DNA of 32,301 nucleotides from contig VGMK01000003.1 of NCBI GenBank assembly GCA_016866375.1, positions 1 through 32,301 of the forward strand, in the 5' to 3' direction. The translations under genes and the position numbers were made by a program. The notes below the pieces were generated by a model that saw only the letters and a list, made by a program, of their open reading frames with translations, was not told the DNA's origin and did not search any database. The stretch comes from Bacteroidota bacterium. Lineage in GTDB: Bacteria > Bacteroidota > Bacteroidia > Flavobacteriales_D > Crocinitomicaceae. Within the stretch, counting starts at the first letter, position 1. The number at the start of each line of letters is the position of its first letter. This document shows positions 19,907-30,093 of this stretch, in pieces.

Positions 19907-21289
19907 ATGCGCGAGGATCAAACAATAATTTTACAACGCTCACAAATAAAAAAAGGTAATCCTTTGTTATCACTTGATCGTCCTTGCGGTTTAGGCGACG
20001 GAATTATTCGATTTACCGAGGCCGAAAAAAAAGCCTTTGAGGTATATTTTGAACAAACAGAAAGGTCTTGTTGCTACTTTGTTCCAGCCTCGGGATCTGG
20101 TTCTCGTATGTTTGATTTCTTATATGACTATTTGGAAATACAGAGCGAACAAAATCGGGAGCGTCTTGAACTTTTTTTAGCAAACGTTCGTGACTTTGCT
20201 TTTTTTCAAAAATTACCTGAAGAGCTGCAACGCGCGGTTTTGGACTCGTCTATTGATAAAGTTCAACTTATTCGTTATTTACTTAGCGATACAGGAATGA
20301 ATTTTGGCAACATACCCAAGGGCTTGATACCTTTCCATCACATGCCACCTTTCGTTTTGAATCCATTTCAAGAACACGTTCTTCAGGGATTAAAAATTAC
20401 ATCAGAAATGCGATTTCATTTCACAATACAACCCAATTTTCGACGACAAATTATCGAGTCCATTAAACAAGTAGCGCAAATTGTCACAAAGACGGTGGAC
20501 TTAAATTTTTCGGTTCAGGATCCGAAAACCGATGCATATGTATTTGATGAACTTCTTGTCCTCGAAAAAGATAACCGCGGTGAAACCATTCGACTTCCTG
20601 CAGGGCACGGTGCACTTTTGGGCAATTTACAAACCATTCAAGAAGATTTAATTTTTGTGAAAAATATAGATAATGTTCAGCCTTACCGAAATTCTGAGAA
20701 GAGTACTCGTTATTTTAAGGCATTAGCTGGGTTACTCCTGCAGGTGAAGCAAGAATTAAAGGATGCTTTGGATACTCAAAATTTAACAAGAATAAAATCG
20801 CTTTCAAAAAAGTATTTTCTCTTTACAGAGGGGGAGTTTTCTGCACATGAAGGAGATTTGAATAAGTTAATTCACAGGCCAATTCGAGTGTGCGGTATGG
20901 TAAAAAATCAGGGACAACCTGGAGGAGGGCCCTATTATGTTGATATTGGGGGTATTCTTAAAAAACAAATTGTCGAAAGGGTTCAAATAGCATCAGATCA
21001 TCATAATTCAAAACTCATGCTGAGCAGTACTCATTTCAATCCTGTATTTATGGTATTGGATATACACGGTTCGGACGGCCAAAAATTCGATTTATCGGAG
21101 TTTCGGAATGAGGAGCATTATTTCGTAGTTGAAAAATCTCAAAAGGGTAAAACCGTAAGTTTCGTAGAGTATCCGGGGCTTTGGAATGGATCCATGGAAA
21201 ATTGGATTACTTTGTTTGTTGAAATTCCAAATGAAATTTTCAGTCCAGTTAAAACGGTGCTAGATTTATTAGAGAGCGCTCATCAATAG
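19907..21289 (+). CDS. DUF4301 family protein
   Basis: 460 aa; YFVPASGSGSRMFDFLYDYL, LPAGHGALLGNLQTIQEDLIFVKNIDNV, RPIRVCGMVKNQGQPGGGPYYV. Confidence 0.85.
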   Translation: MREDQTIILQRSQIKKGNPLLSLDRPCGLGDGIIRFTEAEKKAFEVYFEQTERSCCYFVPASGSGSRMFDFLYDYLEIQSEQNRERLELFLANVRDFAFFQKLPEELQRAVLDSSIDKVQLIRYLLSDTGMNFGNIPKGLIPFHHMPPFVLNPFQEHVLQGLKITSEMRFHFTIQPNFRRQIIESIKQVAQIVTKTVDLNFSVQDPKTDAYVFDELLVLEKDNRGETIRLPAGHGALLGNLQTIQEDLIFVKNIDNVQPYRNSEKSTRYFKALAGLLLQVKQELKDALDTQNLTRIKSLSKKYFLFTEGEFSAHEGDLNKLIHRPIRVCGMVKNQGQPGGGPYYVDIGGILKKQIVERVQIASDHHNSKLMLSSTHFNPVFMVLDIHGSDGQKFDLSEFRNEEHYFVVEKSQKGKTVSFVEYPGLWNGSMENWITLFVEIPNEIFSPVKTVLDLLESAHQ

Positions 21290-21316
21290 CGGAATGATTA
21301 TTGAACCGAAAAACAG

Positions 21317-22222
21317 ATGCGCATTTTATTGGTTCTGCTCATATTCACGTTTAATGCAAATTCTCAATGGAGTTTAAATGAAAGAGTACCCACACAGGTC
21401 GGAATTGTGGTGGATATTGGCTCACATGAAAATGAAATCGGTTTAGAAATTAAATCATCCTACGTGTTAGCATTTTCTCAATTCCAAGCAGGAGGAAGAT
21501 TGTCTTACGTCTTGAACTCTTTCGGTAAGCGTTTACATTTTATAGATTCACGAATTTTTTTAGGCGCTTCAATTTTGGGTGGTAAAACATGTTCAACTAT
21601 TGAAATAGATCCTATTATTAACAATTTAAGTAATAATTCAGCCTTTAGAAATTCTCTGGGATTCTCTTATTTATGGTACTTTGATACAAAAGGAACTTCG
21701 CAGCGTTCTGGTGCTTTTGGTCTCACACTTAATAAATGGTCCGTGTATCTTGAAAACGATGTTTTTGGAGGTCAATCCGAGGACAGGTATAGAACAGCAC
21801 ATTTTGTGACGACTTTCCGAAAAGAGTTAATGAGATTTCAATTTGGTTTAAACATTTGGACAGGAGAATCTCGTGGAACCGCATGGCTACGAAACAATCC
21901 TGAATTTTGTAAAAATGGGTATAAAGATTTATCAAGATTGCCTTATGGAAAGACCAGTGCAGGGATAATTTATGGAAGCGTTCAATATGATCAGGGAACA
22001 GTTCCTATAAGGATAAAGTTTGGAATGGATAGTGAAGAAGTAAGGCATGTTTTTCAAAACAGGATTATTCATGATTTATGTTGGCTTCCAAAATGGGCGC
22101 CTCATAACACACCACACTATCCGCGATTAAATGAGGAAGGTCTACCAGTGTTCAATTCAAATGAAAGAAGAAATGATTTACCTTTTATTCAGTTTTCGAG
22201 CGGAGGAATGTGGTCTGAATAA
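21317..22222 (+). CDS. Secreted protein with polymorphic toxin type 23 (Ntox23)-like domain
   Basis: 301 aa; signal peptide MRILLVLLIFTFNANSQ. Motifs VYLENDVFGGQSEDRYRTAHFVTTF, FGLNIWTGESRG, IKFGMDSEEVRHVFQNRIIHD recall annotated type 23 toxin-domain proteins of Bacteroidota. From memory, not searched. Confidence 0.55.
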   Translation: MRILLVLLIFTFNANSQWSLNERVPTQVGIVVDIGSHENEIGLEIKSSYVLAFSQFQAGGRLSYVLNSFGKRLHFIDSRIFLGASILGGKTCSTIEIDPIINNLSNNSAFRNSLGFSYLWYFDTKGTSQRSGAFGLTLNKWSVYLENDVFGGQSEDRYRTAHFVTTFRKELMRFQFGLNIWTGESRGTAWLRNNPEFCKNGYKDLSRLPYGKTSAGIIYGSVQYDQGTVPIRIKFGMDSEEVRHVFQNRIIHDLCWLPKWAPHNTPHYPRLNEEGLPVFNSNERRNDLPFIQFSSGGMWSE

Positions 22223-22235
22223 TTTTATTATTGCG

Positions 22236-22243
22236 TAATTTTG
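22236..22243 (+). promoter_or_regulatory. Candidate -7 element for the NifU-like gene
   Basis: TAATTTTG (TAnnTTTG), 12 nt before the ATG; -33 box not clear. Confidence 0.35.
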
Positions 22244-22255
22244 TGAAAAAAAGAA

Positions 22256-22849
22256 ATGAACATTCCTGTAACCCTATATACCGAAATGACTCCCAACCCA
22301 ACAACTATGAAATTTGTTGCGAATAAGTATATTTTAACAGTAGGAGATTCTGTAGAATTTTCTTCCCAGTCGGAAGCGAAAGGATTTTCTCCTCTGGCGG
22401 AGGAATTATTTAAGTTTCCATTTGTTCAGGGTGTTTTTATTGCTGCAAATTTTGTCACTATTACCAAAACGGATAATGTACCATGGGATTTCATTACTAT
22501 GGAACTGAGAGAATTCATTAAATCGTGGATATCTGAAGGAAAAGAAATACTGACTCAAATGCCAATTCCCAAGGAAAAATCAGAGTCAACATATGCAAAA
22601 AAACCTTTTCTTCCTACGGAGTTTGACGTTCCAATTCGTAATTTATTAGATGAATATGTGAGGCCTGCTGTTGAAAACGATGGAGGAGCTATCGATTATG
22701 TGGGATTTGAAAATGGAACTGTTACATTACTATTGAAAGGCTCTTGTGCAGGTTGTCCATCCTCTACCGCAACATTAAAGGGAGGAATTGAGAATTTGTT
22801 AAAGCAACATTTGCCGGAGGTAAAAGAGGTCGTTGCGTTTAATGCATAA
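22256..22849 (+). CDS. NifU/Nfu family Fe-S scaffold protein
   Basis: 197 aa; Nfu N-domain (TEMTPNPTTMKFVANKYIL...PLAEELFKFPFVQGVFIAANFVTITK) and C-terminal YVRPAVENDGGAIDYVGFENGTVTLLLKGSCAGCPSSTATLKGGIENLL. Confidence 0.93.
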   Translation: MNIPVTLYTEMTPNPTTMKFVANKYILTVGDSVEFSSQSEAKGFSPLAEELFKFPFVQGVFIAANFVTITKTDNVPWDFITMELREFIKSWISEGKEILTQMPIPKEKSESTYAKKPFLPTEFDVPIRNLLDEYVRPAVENDGGAIDYVGFENGTVTLLLKGSCAGCPSSTATLKGGIENLLKQHLPEVKEVVAFNA

Positions 22850-22942
22850 ACAATGCAAATTTTTCATTTTTTTCAGAAAATATTTGTGATTTTTTTGTAA
22901 ATTTAGCTAAACAAGTCAGATTGAGTTGTTGTTTTAGACGGA

Positions 22943-25153
22943 ATGGAAGAAGCAATTTTGCAAGGATCACGAGTAGAGGTTGATATTACATCAGCTTTAC
23001 GCTCTTATTTTGGTTTTGGCCATTTTCGTGGTGAGCAAGAGAAAATAATTAAAAATTTATTATCTGGTCGTAATTCCTTTGTAATCATGCCGACCGGTGG
23101 AGGAAAATCCATGTGTTATCAATTACCGGCCCTTTTGATGTCGGGAACAGCCATCATTGTTTCACCGCTCATTGCTCTCATGAAAAATCAAGTTGATGCC
23201 ATTCGGAATATCGGTAACGATGAAAGCGTTGCTCACTTTTTAAATTCGTCACTATCGAAGTCAGAAATTAGTAAAGTAAAGAGCGATATAAGAGCAGGAA
23301 AAACTAAGATGTTGTATGTGGCTCCTGAATCTTTGACGAAACAAGACTACATTGATTTTTTAACAACTGTAGATATTTCTTTTTTTGCAATCGATGAAGC
23401 CCATTGTATTTCTGAGTGGGGCCATGATTTTCGGCCTGAATATAGGCGACTTCGCGAGATCTTTGAAAAAATTTCTAATGTTCCCATAATTGCGCTTACT
23501 GCAACCGCAACACCCAAGGTTCAGTACGATATACAGAAGAATCTAAATATGTTAGATGCGGCGGTATTTAAATCCTCATTTAACAGGGACAATCTATATT
23601 ATGAAATTCGTCCAAAACGAGAGGTGGAGAAACAAATTATCAAATACATAAGAAGTAGGGCAGGTGAGAGCGGAATCATTTATTGTTTGAGCAGAAAAAA
23701 GGTTGAAGAAATAGCCGAACTGCTACAAGTGAATGGAATTAATGCTCTACCATATCACGCTGGGCTAGATACGAACTCCCGTGCTAAACATCAGGATATG
23801 TTTCTTATGGAGGAAATTGATGTTATCGTTGCTACGATTGCCTTTGGAATGGGCATAGATAAACCCGATGTGCGTTATGTAATTCATCACGATATTCCGA
23901 AATCAATAGAAAGTTATTACCAAGAAACGGGAAGGGCAGGACGCGATGGAGGTATCGGGGATTGTATTGCGTTTTACAGTTATAAAGACATTGAAAAGTT
24001 GGAAAAATTCCTTCAAGGAAAACCACTTACTGAGCTTGAAATAGGAAAGCAGCTCTTACATGAAATCGTTTCCTATGCTGAAACTTCAGTTTGTAGAAGA
24101 AAATTTATACTGCATTACTTTGGTGAAGAATTCGATGAAAAGAAATGCAATGAATGTTGCGACAATTGCCGAAATCCGAGGGAAAGAAAAGATGGAAGGA
24201 TTTATGTTTCAATGCTTCTGGAAGCTATAGTTCTCTTGGAGGAAACACAAAAACCTCGGCACTATTGTGCGTTCTTGGCGGGCAATGTAACTGCGGAAAT
24301 AAAATCATACAATCATCAAAAATTACCTTTATTTGGTGTTGGAAAAGAAAAGGATGAACATTTTTGGAACTCAGTAATTCGCCAAGTTTGTGTAGGCGAT
24401 CTGATTTATAAGGATGTTGAGTTATTTGGAACGCTGAAACTTACCGAAAAAGGTAAAAAATTTATTGAAAACCCTCAGGAGTTTATGTTGATAAAACAAC
24501 ATGATTACTCGGGTGATGACGATGAGGAAGGTATCGTTCAAGTGTCTGGAAAGGGAGGAGCGTTTGATGAAAAACTTTATGATTTATTGATAGATCTCAG
24601 AAAGTCATTGGCTAAAGAAAAAAATATACCACCCTTCGTTATATTTCAAGAACCCTCCTTACGAGATATGTGTCTGCAATATCCCATTACCTTGGATGAA
24701 TTAACGAATATACAAGGAGTGGGTGCGGGAAAAGCACAGCGTTATGGAGAACCATTTTTGGCTCTTATTTCAGCGTATGTTGAGGAGCATGACATTGAGC
24801 GACCACAGGATATGGTAGTGAAATCTTTGGTGAATAAATCCATGTTGAAGGTTCAATTGATTCAAAATATTGACAGAAAATTACCTTTAGAGGATATTGC
24901 GAGCGCCCAAGGAAAGTCGTTTCATGAGTTATTGGATGAAATTGAATCAATAGTAAATTCCGGAACGCGCGTGAACATCAATTATTACGTCAATAGTGTG
25001 CTTGATGCGGATAATCAAGAGGAGTTATATTCTTACTTTGCTGGTGCGGAAACAGACGATATTGTTGAAGCATACCATGATTTTGATGGCTTATATTCCG
25101 AGGAAGAGCTCAGGATAATGAGAATTAAGTTCATGAGCGAAATGGCGAACTAA
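22943..25153 (+). CDS. recQ: ATP-dependent DNA helicase RecQ
   Basis: 736 aa; FRGEQEKIIKNLLSGRNSFVIMPTGGGKSMCYQLPAL, DEAHCISEWGHDFRPEYRRL, YYQETGRAGRDGGIGDCIAFYSYKD, RQC Cys motif CNECCDNC, C-terminal HRDC-like region. Confidence 0.95.
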   Translation: MEEAILQGSRVEVDITSALRSYFGFGHFRGEQEKIIKNLLSGRNSFVIMPTGGGKSMCYQLPALLMSGTAIIVSPLIALMKNQVDAIRNIGNDESVAHFLNSSLSKSEISKVKSDIRAGKTKMLYVAPESLTKQDYIDFLTTVDISFFAIDEAHCISEWGHDFRPEYRRLREIFEKISNVPIIALTATATPKVQYDIQKNLNMLDAAVFKSSFNRDNLYYEIRPKREVEKQIIKYIRSRAGESGIIYCLSRKKVEEIAELLQVNGINALPYHAGLDTNSRAKHQDMFLMEEIDVIVATIAFGMGIDKPDVRYVIHHDIPKSIESYYQETGRAGRDGGIGDCIAFYSYKDIEKLEKFLQGKPLTELEIGKQLLHEIVSYAETSVCRRKFILHYFGEEFDEKKCNECCDNCRNPRERKDGRIYVSMLLEAIVLLEETQKPRHYCAFLAGNVTAEIKSYNHQKLPLFGVGKEKDEHFWNSVIRQVCVGDLIYKDVELFGTLKLTEKGKKFIENPQEFMLIKQHDYSGDDDEEGIVQVSGKGGAFDEKLYDLLIDLRKSLAKEKNIPPFVIFQEPSLRDMCLQYPITLDELTNIQGVGAGKAQRYGEPFLALISAYVEEHDIERPQDMVVKSLVNKSMLKVQLIQNIDRKLPLEDIASAQGKSFHELLDEIESIVNSGTRVNINYYVNSVLDADNQEELYSYFAGAETDDIVEAYHDFDGLYSEEELRIMRIKFMSEMAN

Positions 25154-25158
25154 TAAAA

Positions 25159-27102
25159 TTAGTTTTCGAATAATTTTTCTACACTATTTTTGGTAATTGC
25201 GTGATAGTAGTTTTTTTGAGAATTAAAAAGAGTTTTAGCGAAGTTTTTATATTGAGGCTTTTGAGCGAGCATTTCATATAACGGAAGTACAAACTTTCTT
25301 CTCCCTATTTTTCTTAAAAAGGATTCAATATCTGGTAGAACGCCGTCATAATTTGCATTAATACACAGGGTAAACCAATCCAATGCAATTTCTGCATTTT
25401 CAGTTCGGTTGAAACCAAAATAAGAATTTAAACTTTCTAATTTATCAATGGAAATGGATTTTGGTAAATACCTCAAAAACATCTGCCATTCTTGAGTTAT
25501 AAAATCCTCTTTTTTGATCTGCTCAACTATTTTCCTCTTTTTTATTTTATTTTTTATTCGAATACGCTCATACCGAATTTTGGGAGCAAAAACATCCTCT
25601 CCGGCACTAAACTTAGCCGCAAGATTTTTGATGTACGCCAATCTGGGAGAAACAATTTCAACTCTGTTGTCAGGCAAACCCTCTTTATTTATCCAATCGT
25701 TGTAATTAAAGTCTATTTTATTTTTCGACAGTAAATTTTTCTCTAAGTAGTCTATGAAATCTTTAGTGCTTATGGTAGAGAAAGCAAAAGAGGCAAAATA
25801 ATTTTTTAAAAAATTATCAAAAACTTTCCTTCCCGCACTGGCTTCCAACGATTTTAAAAACCAGGCACCTTTTGTGTACGCGATGTCCGTCATGCCTTCG
25901 TCAGGGTTTCTGTAATTAAGGTTCAAAAAAAGTTTGCTATCCTCGGGATGTTTAGAGTTCTTAATTCGAAGGATTTCATCGTTCAACTCATAAATTTCTA
26001 CAAGTGCGAGAATATCAGCGGTCTCCTTTCCGTAAAGTTCCTCCATGATTCTGTTTTCAAAATAAACGGTAAAGCCCTCATTTATCCAGAAGTCGTTCCA
26101 AGTTTTGTTAGAAACTAGATTTCCTGACCACGAATGCGCGAGCTCATGAGCAATGACAGAAACCAAACTTTTGTCGCCAGTGATAATGGTTGGATTTATA
26201 AATGTAAGCATGGGGTTTTCCATTCCACCGAATGGAAAGGAAAAAGGTAAAATTAGGATGTCGTATTGGTCCCACTGATACTTTCCATAAAGTTTTTCAG
26301 CAGCTGCGAGCATTTTTGGTAGATCAACAAACTCACTTTTACATTTTGCAGTTAATTGTGGTTCACAGAAGAAACCGGTGTTGGATGAAAGCGAAGTGTA
26401 TGTCAAGTCTCCAACAGCCAATGCTATTAAATACGACGGTATAGAGTAGGGCATTGAAAATTTGTAAATTCCATTCGTACTTTTGTCCTTACTATTTTTT
26501 GCACTCATTACGGCGCGAAGCTGCGAGGGCACTTTCACCTCAGCTGAATAGGTAAAACGATTGGATGGTGAATCTTGAATAGGTATCCATGTTCTAGTTA
26601 ATATAGCTTGTCCTTGAGTGTAGAGAAAAGGATGAATTTTGGAGCTTGTTAATTTTGGTTCTAACCAATCAAGAGCCTCGGAATTTTCTGTTGTTTTATA
26701 ATAAATGTTTATAATGGAATCTTTTGGATGAATCTGGACGAGAAGAGGTTGACCAAGAATGGAGTCTTTATCGTATTTTCCAATTACAAAGTCTACTTCA
26801 TTTTCGGAGTTTTTCTCACCTGTTGTTACTTTTTGTATTTCAAGCCCCTTTATGTCAAAGATTGCCGTGTCCGAATTGTTTAAATTCAGCATTCTATGTC
26901 TTGCGACTCCAAAAATTTTCTTGCTTTCAAAATTGACGTCTAATTCTAAATGTAAGTGCCGAGTTTTTATTTCGTTCAAGTTAGAATAACTGTGGTCATC
27001 GAGAAATGGATCAGAGAGATTTTCAGTTGCCGATTTTCTTTTTGTCTCTTGAACACAAGCGGACAAAATGACAAGAAAACCAATTTTGAATAATAATTTC
27101 AT
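25159..27102 (-). CDS. M1 family metallopeptidase (leukotriene A4 hydrolase/aminopeptidase-like), lipoprotein
   Basis: 647 aa; lipobox LSAC; GGMENPMLTFINPTIITGD and HELAHSWSGNLVSNKTWNDFWINEGFTVYFE. Confidence 0.93.
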   Translation of the reverse strand: MKLLFKIGFLVILSACVQETKRKSATENLSDPFLDDHSYSNLNEIKTRHLHLELDVNFESKKIFGVARHRMLNLNNSDTAIFDIKGLEIQKVTTGEKNSENEVDFVIGKYDKDSILGQPLLVQIHPKDSIINIYYKTTENSEALDWLEPKLTSSKIHPFLYTQGQAILTRTWIPIQDSPSNRFTYSAEVKVPSQLRAVMSAKNSKDKSTNGIYKFSMPYSIPSYLIALAVGDLTYTSLSSNTGFFCEPQLTAKCKSEFVDLPKMLAAAEKLYGKYQWDQYDILILPFSFPFGGMENPMLTFINPTIITGDKSLVSVIAHELAHSWSGNLVSNKTWNDFWINEGFTVYFENRIMEELYGKETADILALVEIYELNDEILRIKNSKHPEDSKLFLNLNYRNPDEGMTDIAYTKGAWFLKSLEASAGRKVFDNFLKNYFASFAFSTISTKDFIDYLEKNLLSKNKIDFNYNDWINKEGLPDNRVEIVSPRLAYIKNLAAKFSAGEDVFAPKIRYERIRIKNKIKKRKIVEQIKKEDFITQEWQMFLRYLPKSISIDKLESLNSYFGFNRTENAEIALDWFTLCINANYDGVLPDIESFLRKIGRRKFVLPLYEMLAQKPQYKNFAKTLFNSQKNYYHAITKNSVEKLFEN

Positions 27103-28662
27103 TTAGTATTTAATCAACCCAAATCGTTCTTTAAATCCATCAATGGCATAAAGAAATAAAAGTCTATTTTTTTGATCAAGTTCAAACATTTTCGGGACGA
27201 TAAGGGATTTTAATTCTTTTCTTGTAAACAGTGTTCTACGAGAAACTGCTCCATTTTGTATATCTATTTCACACGTTGCTGCGGCATTTCGTCTGATGGA
27301 TACATTTGAGGCATATATTTCCCCCTCCTCTCTCTTGAATAGACCATCCTCTTCGTAATTTTTGACGTTGTCGTTAAATAATAAAAAAAGTTTCTTACCG
27401 TCGCAATAGCTTGAATAGGAACTGTATGGGCCATTGTCGTTCATTGACACCTGAGATTTTTCAATGCGTTTTTGCCAATCAAATGTATTATTTTGCCCTA
27501 ATTTAAAGGTAATTATATCGTCGTAATAATAATAGTAAACCGTTGAACCTAATCCAGTTCTGGTGTCATAATTTACACGTCTAGATACATAGTATTGTTC
27601 AACTGAGCCAACAAGTGTACCATCCTCTTGTAAAAATAAGTCACGCATGAGGTAGTCATAAAAAAGATTGTTATTGGTAAAATGATTGCGATTCCATGTT
27701 ACAGGACCTGTAATTTCCTCATTAAAATCCTCAGAAAGCTTGCTGTCAAATGCCGCAAATCCTTTGCTCAAGAGACTGTCTTGACGTGTGTCAATTTTAA
27801 GTTGAAAAATTCCTTCAATTCCTTGATTTTGTCCTTTTCCATAAACCCCTGTGAGAGTCAAAATATTAGCATCATTTGAATTAAATTGCATATCGTCAAT
27901 TCGGTTATCATCCATTTCTAAAGAATATTCCAACAGAGTATTATTCTTGACCTTGTACAAATGGATGGATTTAAAATTTTTGTAATTTCTTGTAAACAAG
28001 CCGTCATTGGGCTTGTGGTGTTCGGTCAGGCATAAAAAAAACGCTCCTTCATTCGTAAGATGGAATTCATTTATGGTCGTCATATTCCCTGCGAAGGGAA
28101 TAATATATTCTCCCTCTGAAACGGTTTGTAAATAGTTATCTATTACTTTGTACCCATATACGTCACTTTCCTTTCGATTTCCGGGGATTTCCCACATGAT
28201 ACCAAAGTATTTTCTATTTTGTGACTGTTGAATAATAAAATTTGATTTTGCCCCTATTTTGGGATTTACATAACTTGCAACTAATTCGGGGTAGCCAGAT
28301 TCGCCCAATTCCTCATGATAAGGTTGAATGAAAAGTTCACTGTTCGGACCATTTTTATCTGAAATGAAGCTGAACAGCATATTATTGGCCTGAAATGCTG
28401 TCTCAAATGTGCCAATTCCATTTCTAGTAATTGGTTTAATTCTTTTTTCAGCTACTTTCTCAAAAAAATCGTGTAAGGTGAATTTATAGTTACCCAATGC
28501 GTTGCCACCACTCCATCTCAGGGTGTAAAACGTATTGCTGTCTTTTGGGATCACCTTCAATACATTCCCCGATGAGCGAGTTAATGCACTCCAATCGATA
28601 AAGTCAATTTGTCCAAATGATATTTGACTTATAAATAAGCAGAGGAGTGTAGTGCGAAACAT
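27103..28662 (-). CDS. Secreted hypothetical protein
   Basis: 519 aa, signal peptide MFRTTLLCLFISQISFGQ, beta-rich repeat-like sequence. Stop abuts the start of the downstream M1 gene; 3 nt from the purB stop. Confidence 0.78.
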   Translation of the reverse strand: MFRTTLLCLFISQISFGQIDFIDWSALTRSSGNVLKVIPKDSNTFYTLRWSGGNALGNYKFTLHDFFEKVAEKRIKPITRNGIGTFETAFQANNMLFSFISDKNGPNSELFIQPYHEELGESGYPELVASYVNPKIGAKSNFIIQQSQNRKYFGIMWEIPGNRKESDVYGYKVIDNYLQTVSEGEYIIPFAGNMTTINEFHLTNEGAFFLCLTEHHKPNDGLFTRNYKNFKSIHLYKVKNNTLLEYSLEMDDNRIDDMQFNSNDANILTLTGVYGKGQNQGIEGIFQLKIDTRQDSLLSKGFAAFDSKLSEDFNEEITGPVTWNRNHFTNNNLFYDYLMRDLFLQEDGTLVGSVEQYYVSRRVNYDTRTGLGSTVYYYYYDDIITFKLGQNNTFDWQKRIEKSQVSMNDNGPYSSYSSYCDGKKLFLLFNDNVKNYEEDGLFKREEGEIYASNVSIRRNAAATCEIDIQNGAVSRRTLFTRKELKSLIVPKMFELDQKNRLLFLYAIDGFKERFGLIKY

Positions 28663-28665
28663 TAC

Positions 28666-30021
28666 TTATGGAATAAGTTGAATACCCAGGTAGTTTTGGG
28701 GCTTTATGGCTTTCAATCGCTTTTTCAATTCTTCAGAAATTTCCAGCGTTTCAATGAATGAACGGACACTTTCTTGCGTAACTTTTTCATTTTTTCGTGT
28801 CAATTGTTTGAGCGCTTCATAAGGTGTTTCATAGCCACTGGTTCTCAGTATGGTTTGTATAGCCTCAGCCACAACTGCCCAATTATTTTCTAGATCTTGG
28901 TTAAGTTTTTCTTCGTTTAACATTACCTTATTTAGACCCTTAAGTGAGGAAGTAAATGCAATAATTGTGTGACCAAAAGGTAATCCTACGATTCGTAAAA
29001 CCGTAGAATCTGTCAAGTCTCGCTGTAACCTCGAAACGGGCAATTTTCCTGAAAGATGTTCATACAAAGCGTTTGCGATACCGATATTGCCCTCAGAGTT
29101 CTCAAAATCGATTGGGTTCACTTTATGAGGCATAGCGGAAGAACCAACCTCTCCTTCATTTAGTTTTTGTTTAAAATAATCCATCGAAATATAGGTCCAA
29201 AAATCACGATTTAAGTCCAATAAGATGGTATTAATTCTTTTCAATGCATCGAATAATGCTGCGAGGTTATCGTAGTGTTCGATTTGAGTGGTAGTTTGGC
29301 TTCTATGCAATCCTAAAATATTATTGACAAAAGAATTGGCGAAAGAAACCCAATCATGCATTGGGTATGCGACATGGTGAGCGTTAAAGTTACCTGTTGC
29401 TCCACCAAATTTAGCTGAAAAAGGAACATTCAGTAAATGTTCTTTTTGTTTGTTTAGACGTTCCGCAAAAACATAAATTTCCTTTCCGAGTCTTGTGGGT
29501 GAGGCAGGTTGACCGTGTGTTTTTGCCAACATGGGAATGTCTTTCCATTCAATCGATAGCTCGGTCAATTTTCGGATAATTTTATCTAAAAGAGGCAAAT
29601 AGACATCATTAATAACCTCTTTTATGGATAAGGGGATTGCCGTATTATTGATATCTTGTGAGGTTAAACCGAAGTGAATAAATTCAGATAGATCTTGGAG
29701 TTGAAGTGCCTCTAGTTTATTCTTTAAAAAGTACTCAACAGCCTTTACGTCATGATTGGTAATTTTTTCTGAGTTTTTTATCCAATTGGCATCCTCTTCC
29801 CTGAAGTTAATGTAGATATTGCGCAATGCGTCAATCTGTGCAGACGAAAGTTCCGGAAGTTCATCCAAACCCTGAAAGCTAAGCGAGATAAAATATTCAA
29901 CTTCAACAAGTACACGATACCTCATTAAGCCAAATTCTGAAAAATAAGGGCTTAAACATTCTGTCGTGGAGTGATATCTTCCGTCAACGGGGGAGATAGC
30001 GGTGAGATTCGTTAATTTCAT
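28666..30021 (-). CDS. purB: Adenylosuccinate lyase
   Basis: MKLTNLTAISPVDGRYHSTTECLSPYFSEFGLMRYRVLVEVEYF, KTHGQPASPTRLGKE, GSSAMPHKVNPIDFENSEGN. Track start (TTG, 30036) lies inside a -7 promoter element; ATG at 30021 preferred. Confidence 0.93.
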   Translation of the reverse strand: MKLTNLTAISPVDGRYHSTTECLSPYFSEFGLMRYRVLVEVEYFISLSFQGLDELPELSSAQIDALRNIYINFREEDANWIKNSEKITNHDVKAVEYFLKNKLEALQLQDLSEFIHFGLTSQDINNTAIPLSIKEVINDVYLPLLDKIIRKLTELSIEWKDIPMLAKTHGQPASPTRLGKEIYVFAERLNKQKEHLLNVPFSAKFGGATGNFNAHHVAYPMHDWVSFANSFVNNILGLHRSQTTTQIEHYDNLAALFDALKRINTILLDLNRDFWTYISMDYFKQKLNEGEVGSSAMPHKVNPIDFENSEGNIGIANALYEHLSGKLPVSRLQRDLTDSTVLRIVGLPFGHTIIAFTSSLKGLNKVMLNEEKLNQDLENNWAVVAEAIQTILRTSGYETPYEALKQLTRKNEKVTQESVRSFIETLEISEELKKRLKAIKPQNYLGIQLIP

Positions 30022-30033
30022 CTGAGCAAAAAA

Positions 30034-30064
30034 CAAAGATACGACATTGTGTGTTAACCTTCAA
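30034..30064 (-). promoter_or_regulatory. Bacteroidota-type promoter of purB operon
   Basis: Minus strand: TTG (30064-30062)-N20-TATCTTTG (30041-30034), 12 nt before the ATG at 30021. Confidence 0.6.
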
Positions 30065-30093
30065 TTAAATCGCTACTGACTCTCCGAATTACG

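Noticed and set aside
372-27102. Two M1 peptidase genes as a possible duplication
   Set aside because: Sequences around the zinc sites differ strongly (HEVGHNFFP versus HELAHSWSG) and sizes and domain layout differ; they are separate subfamilies.
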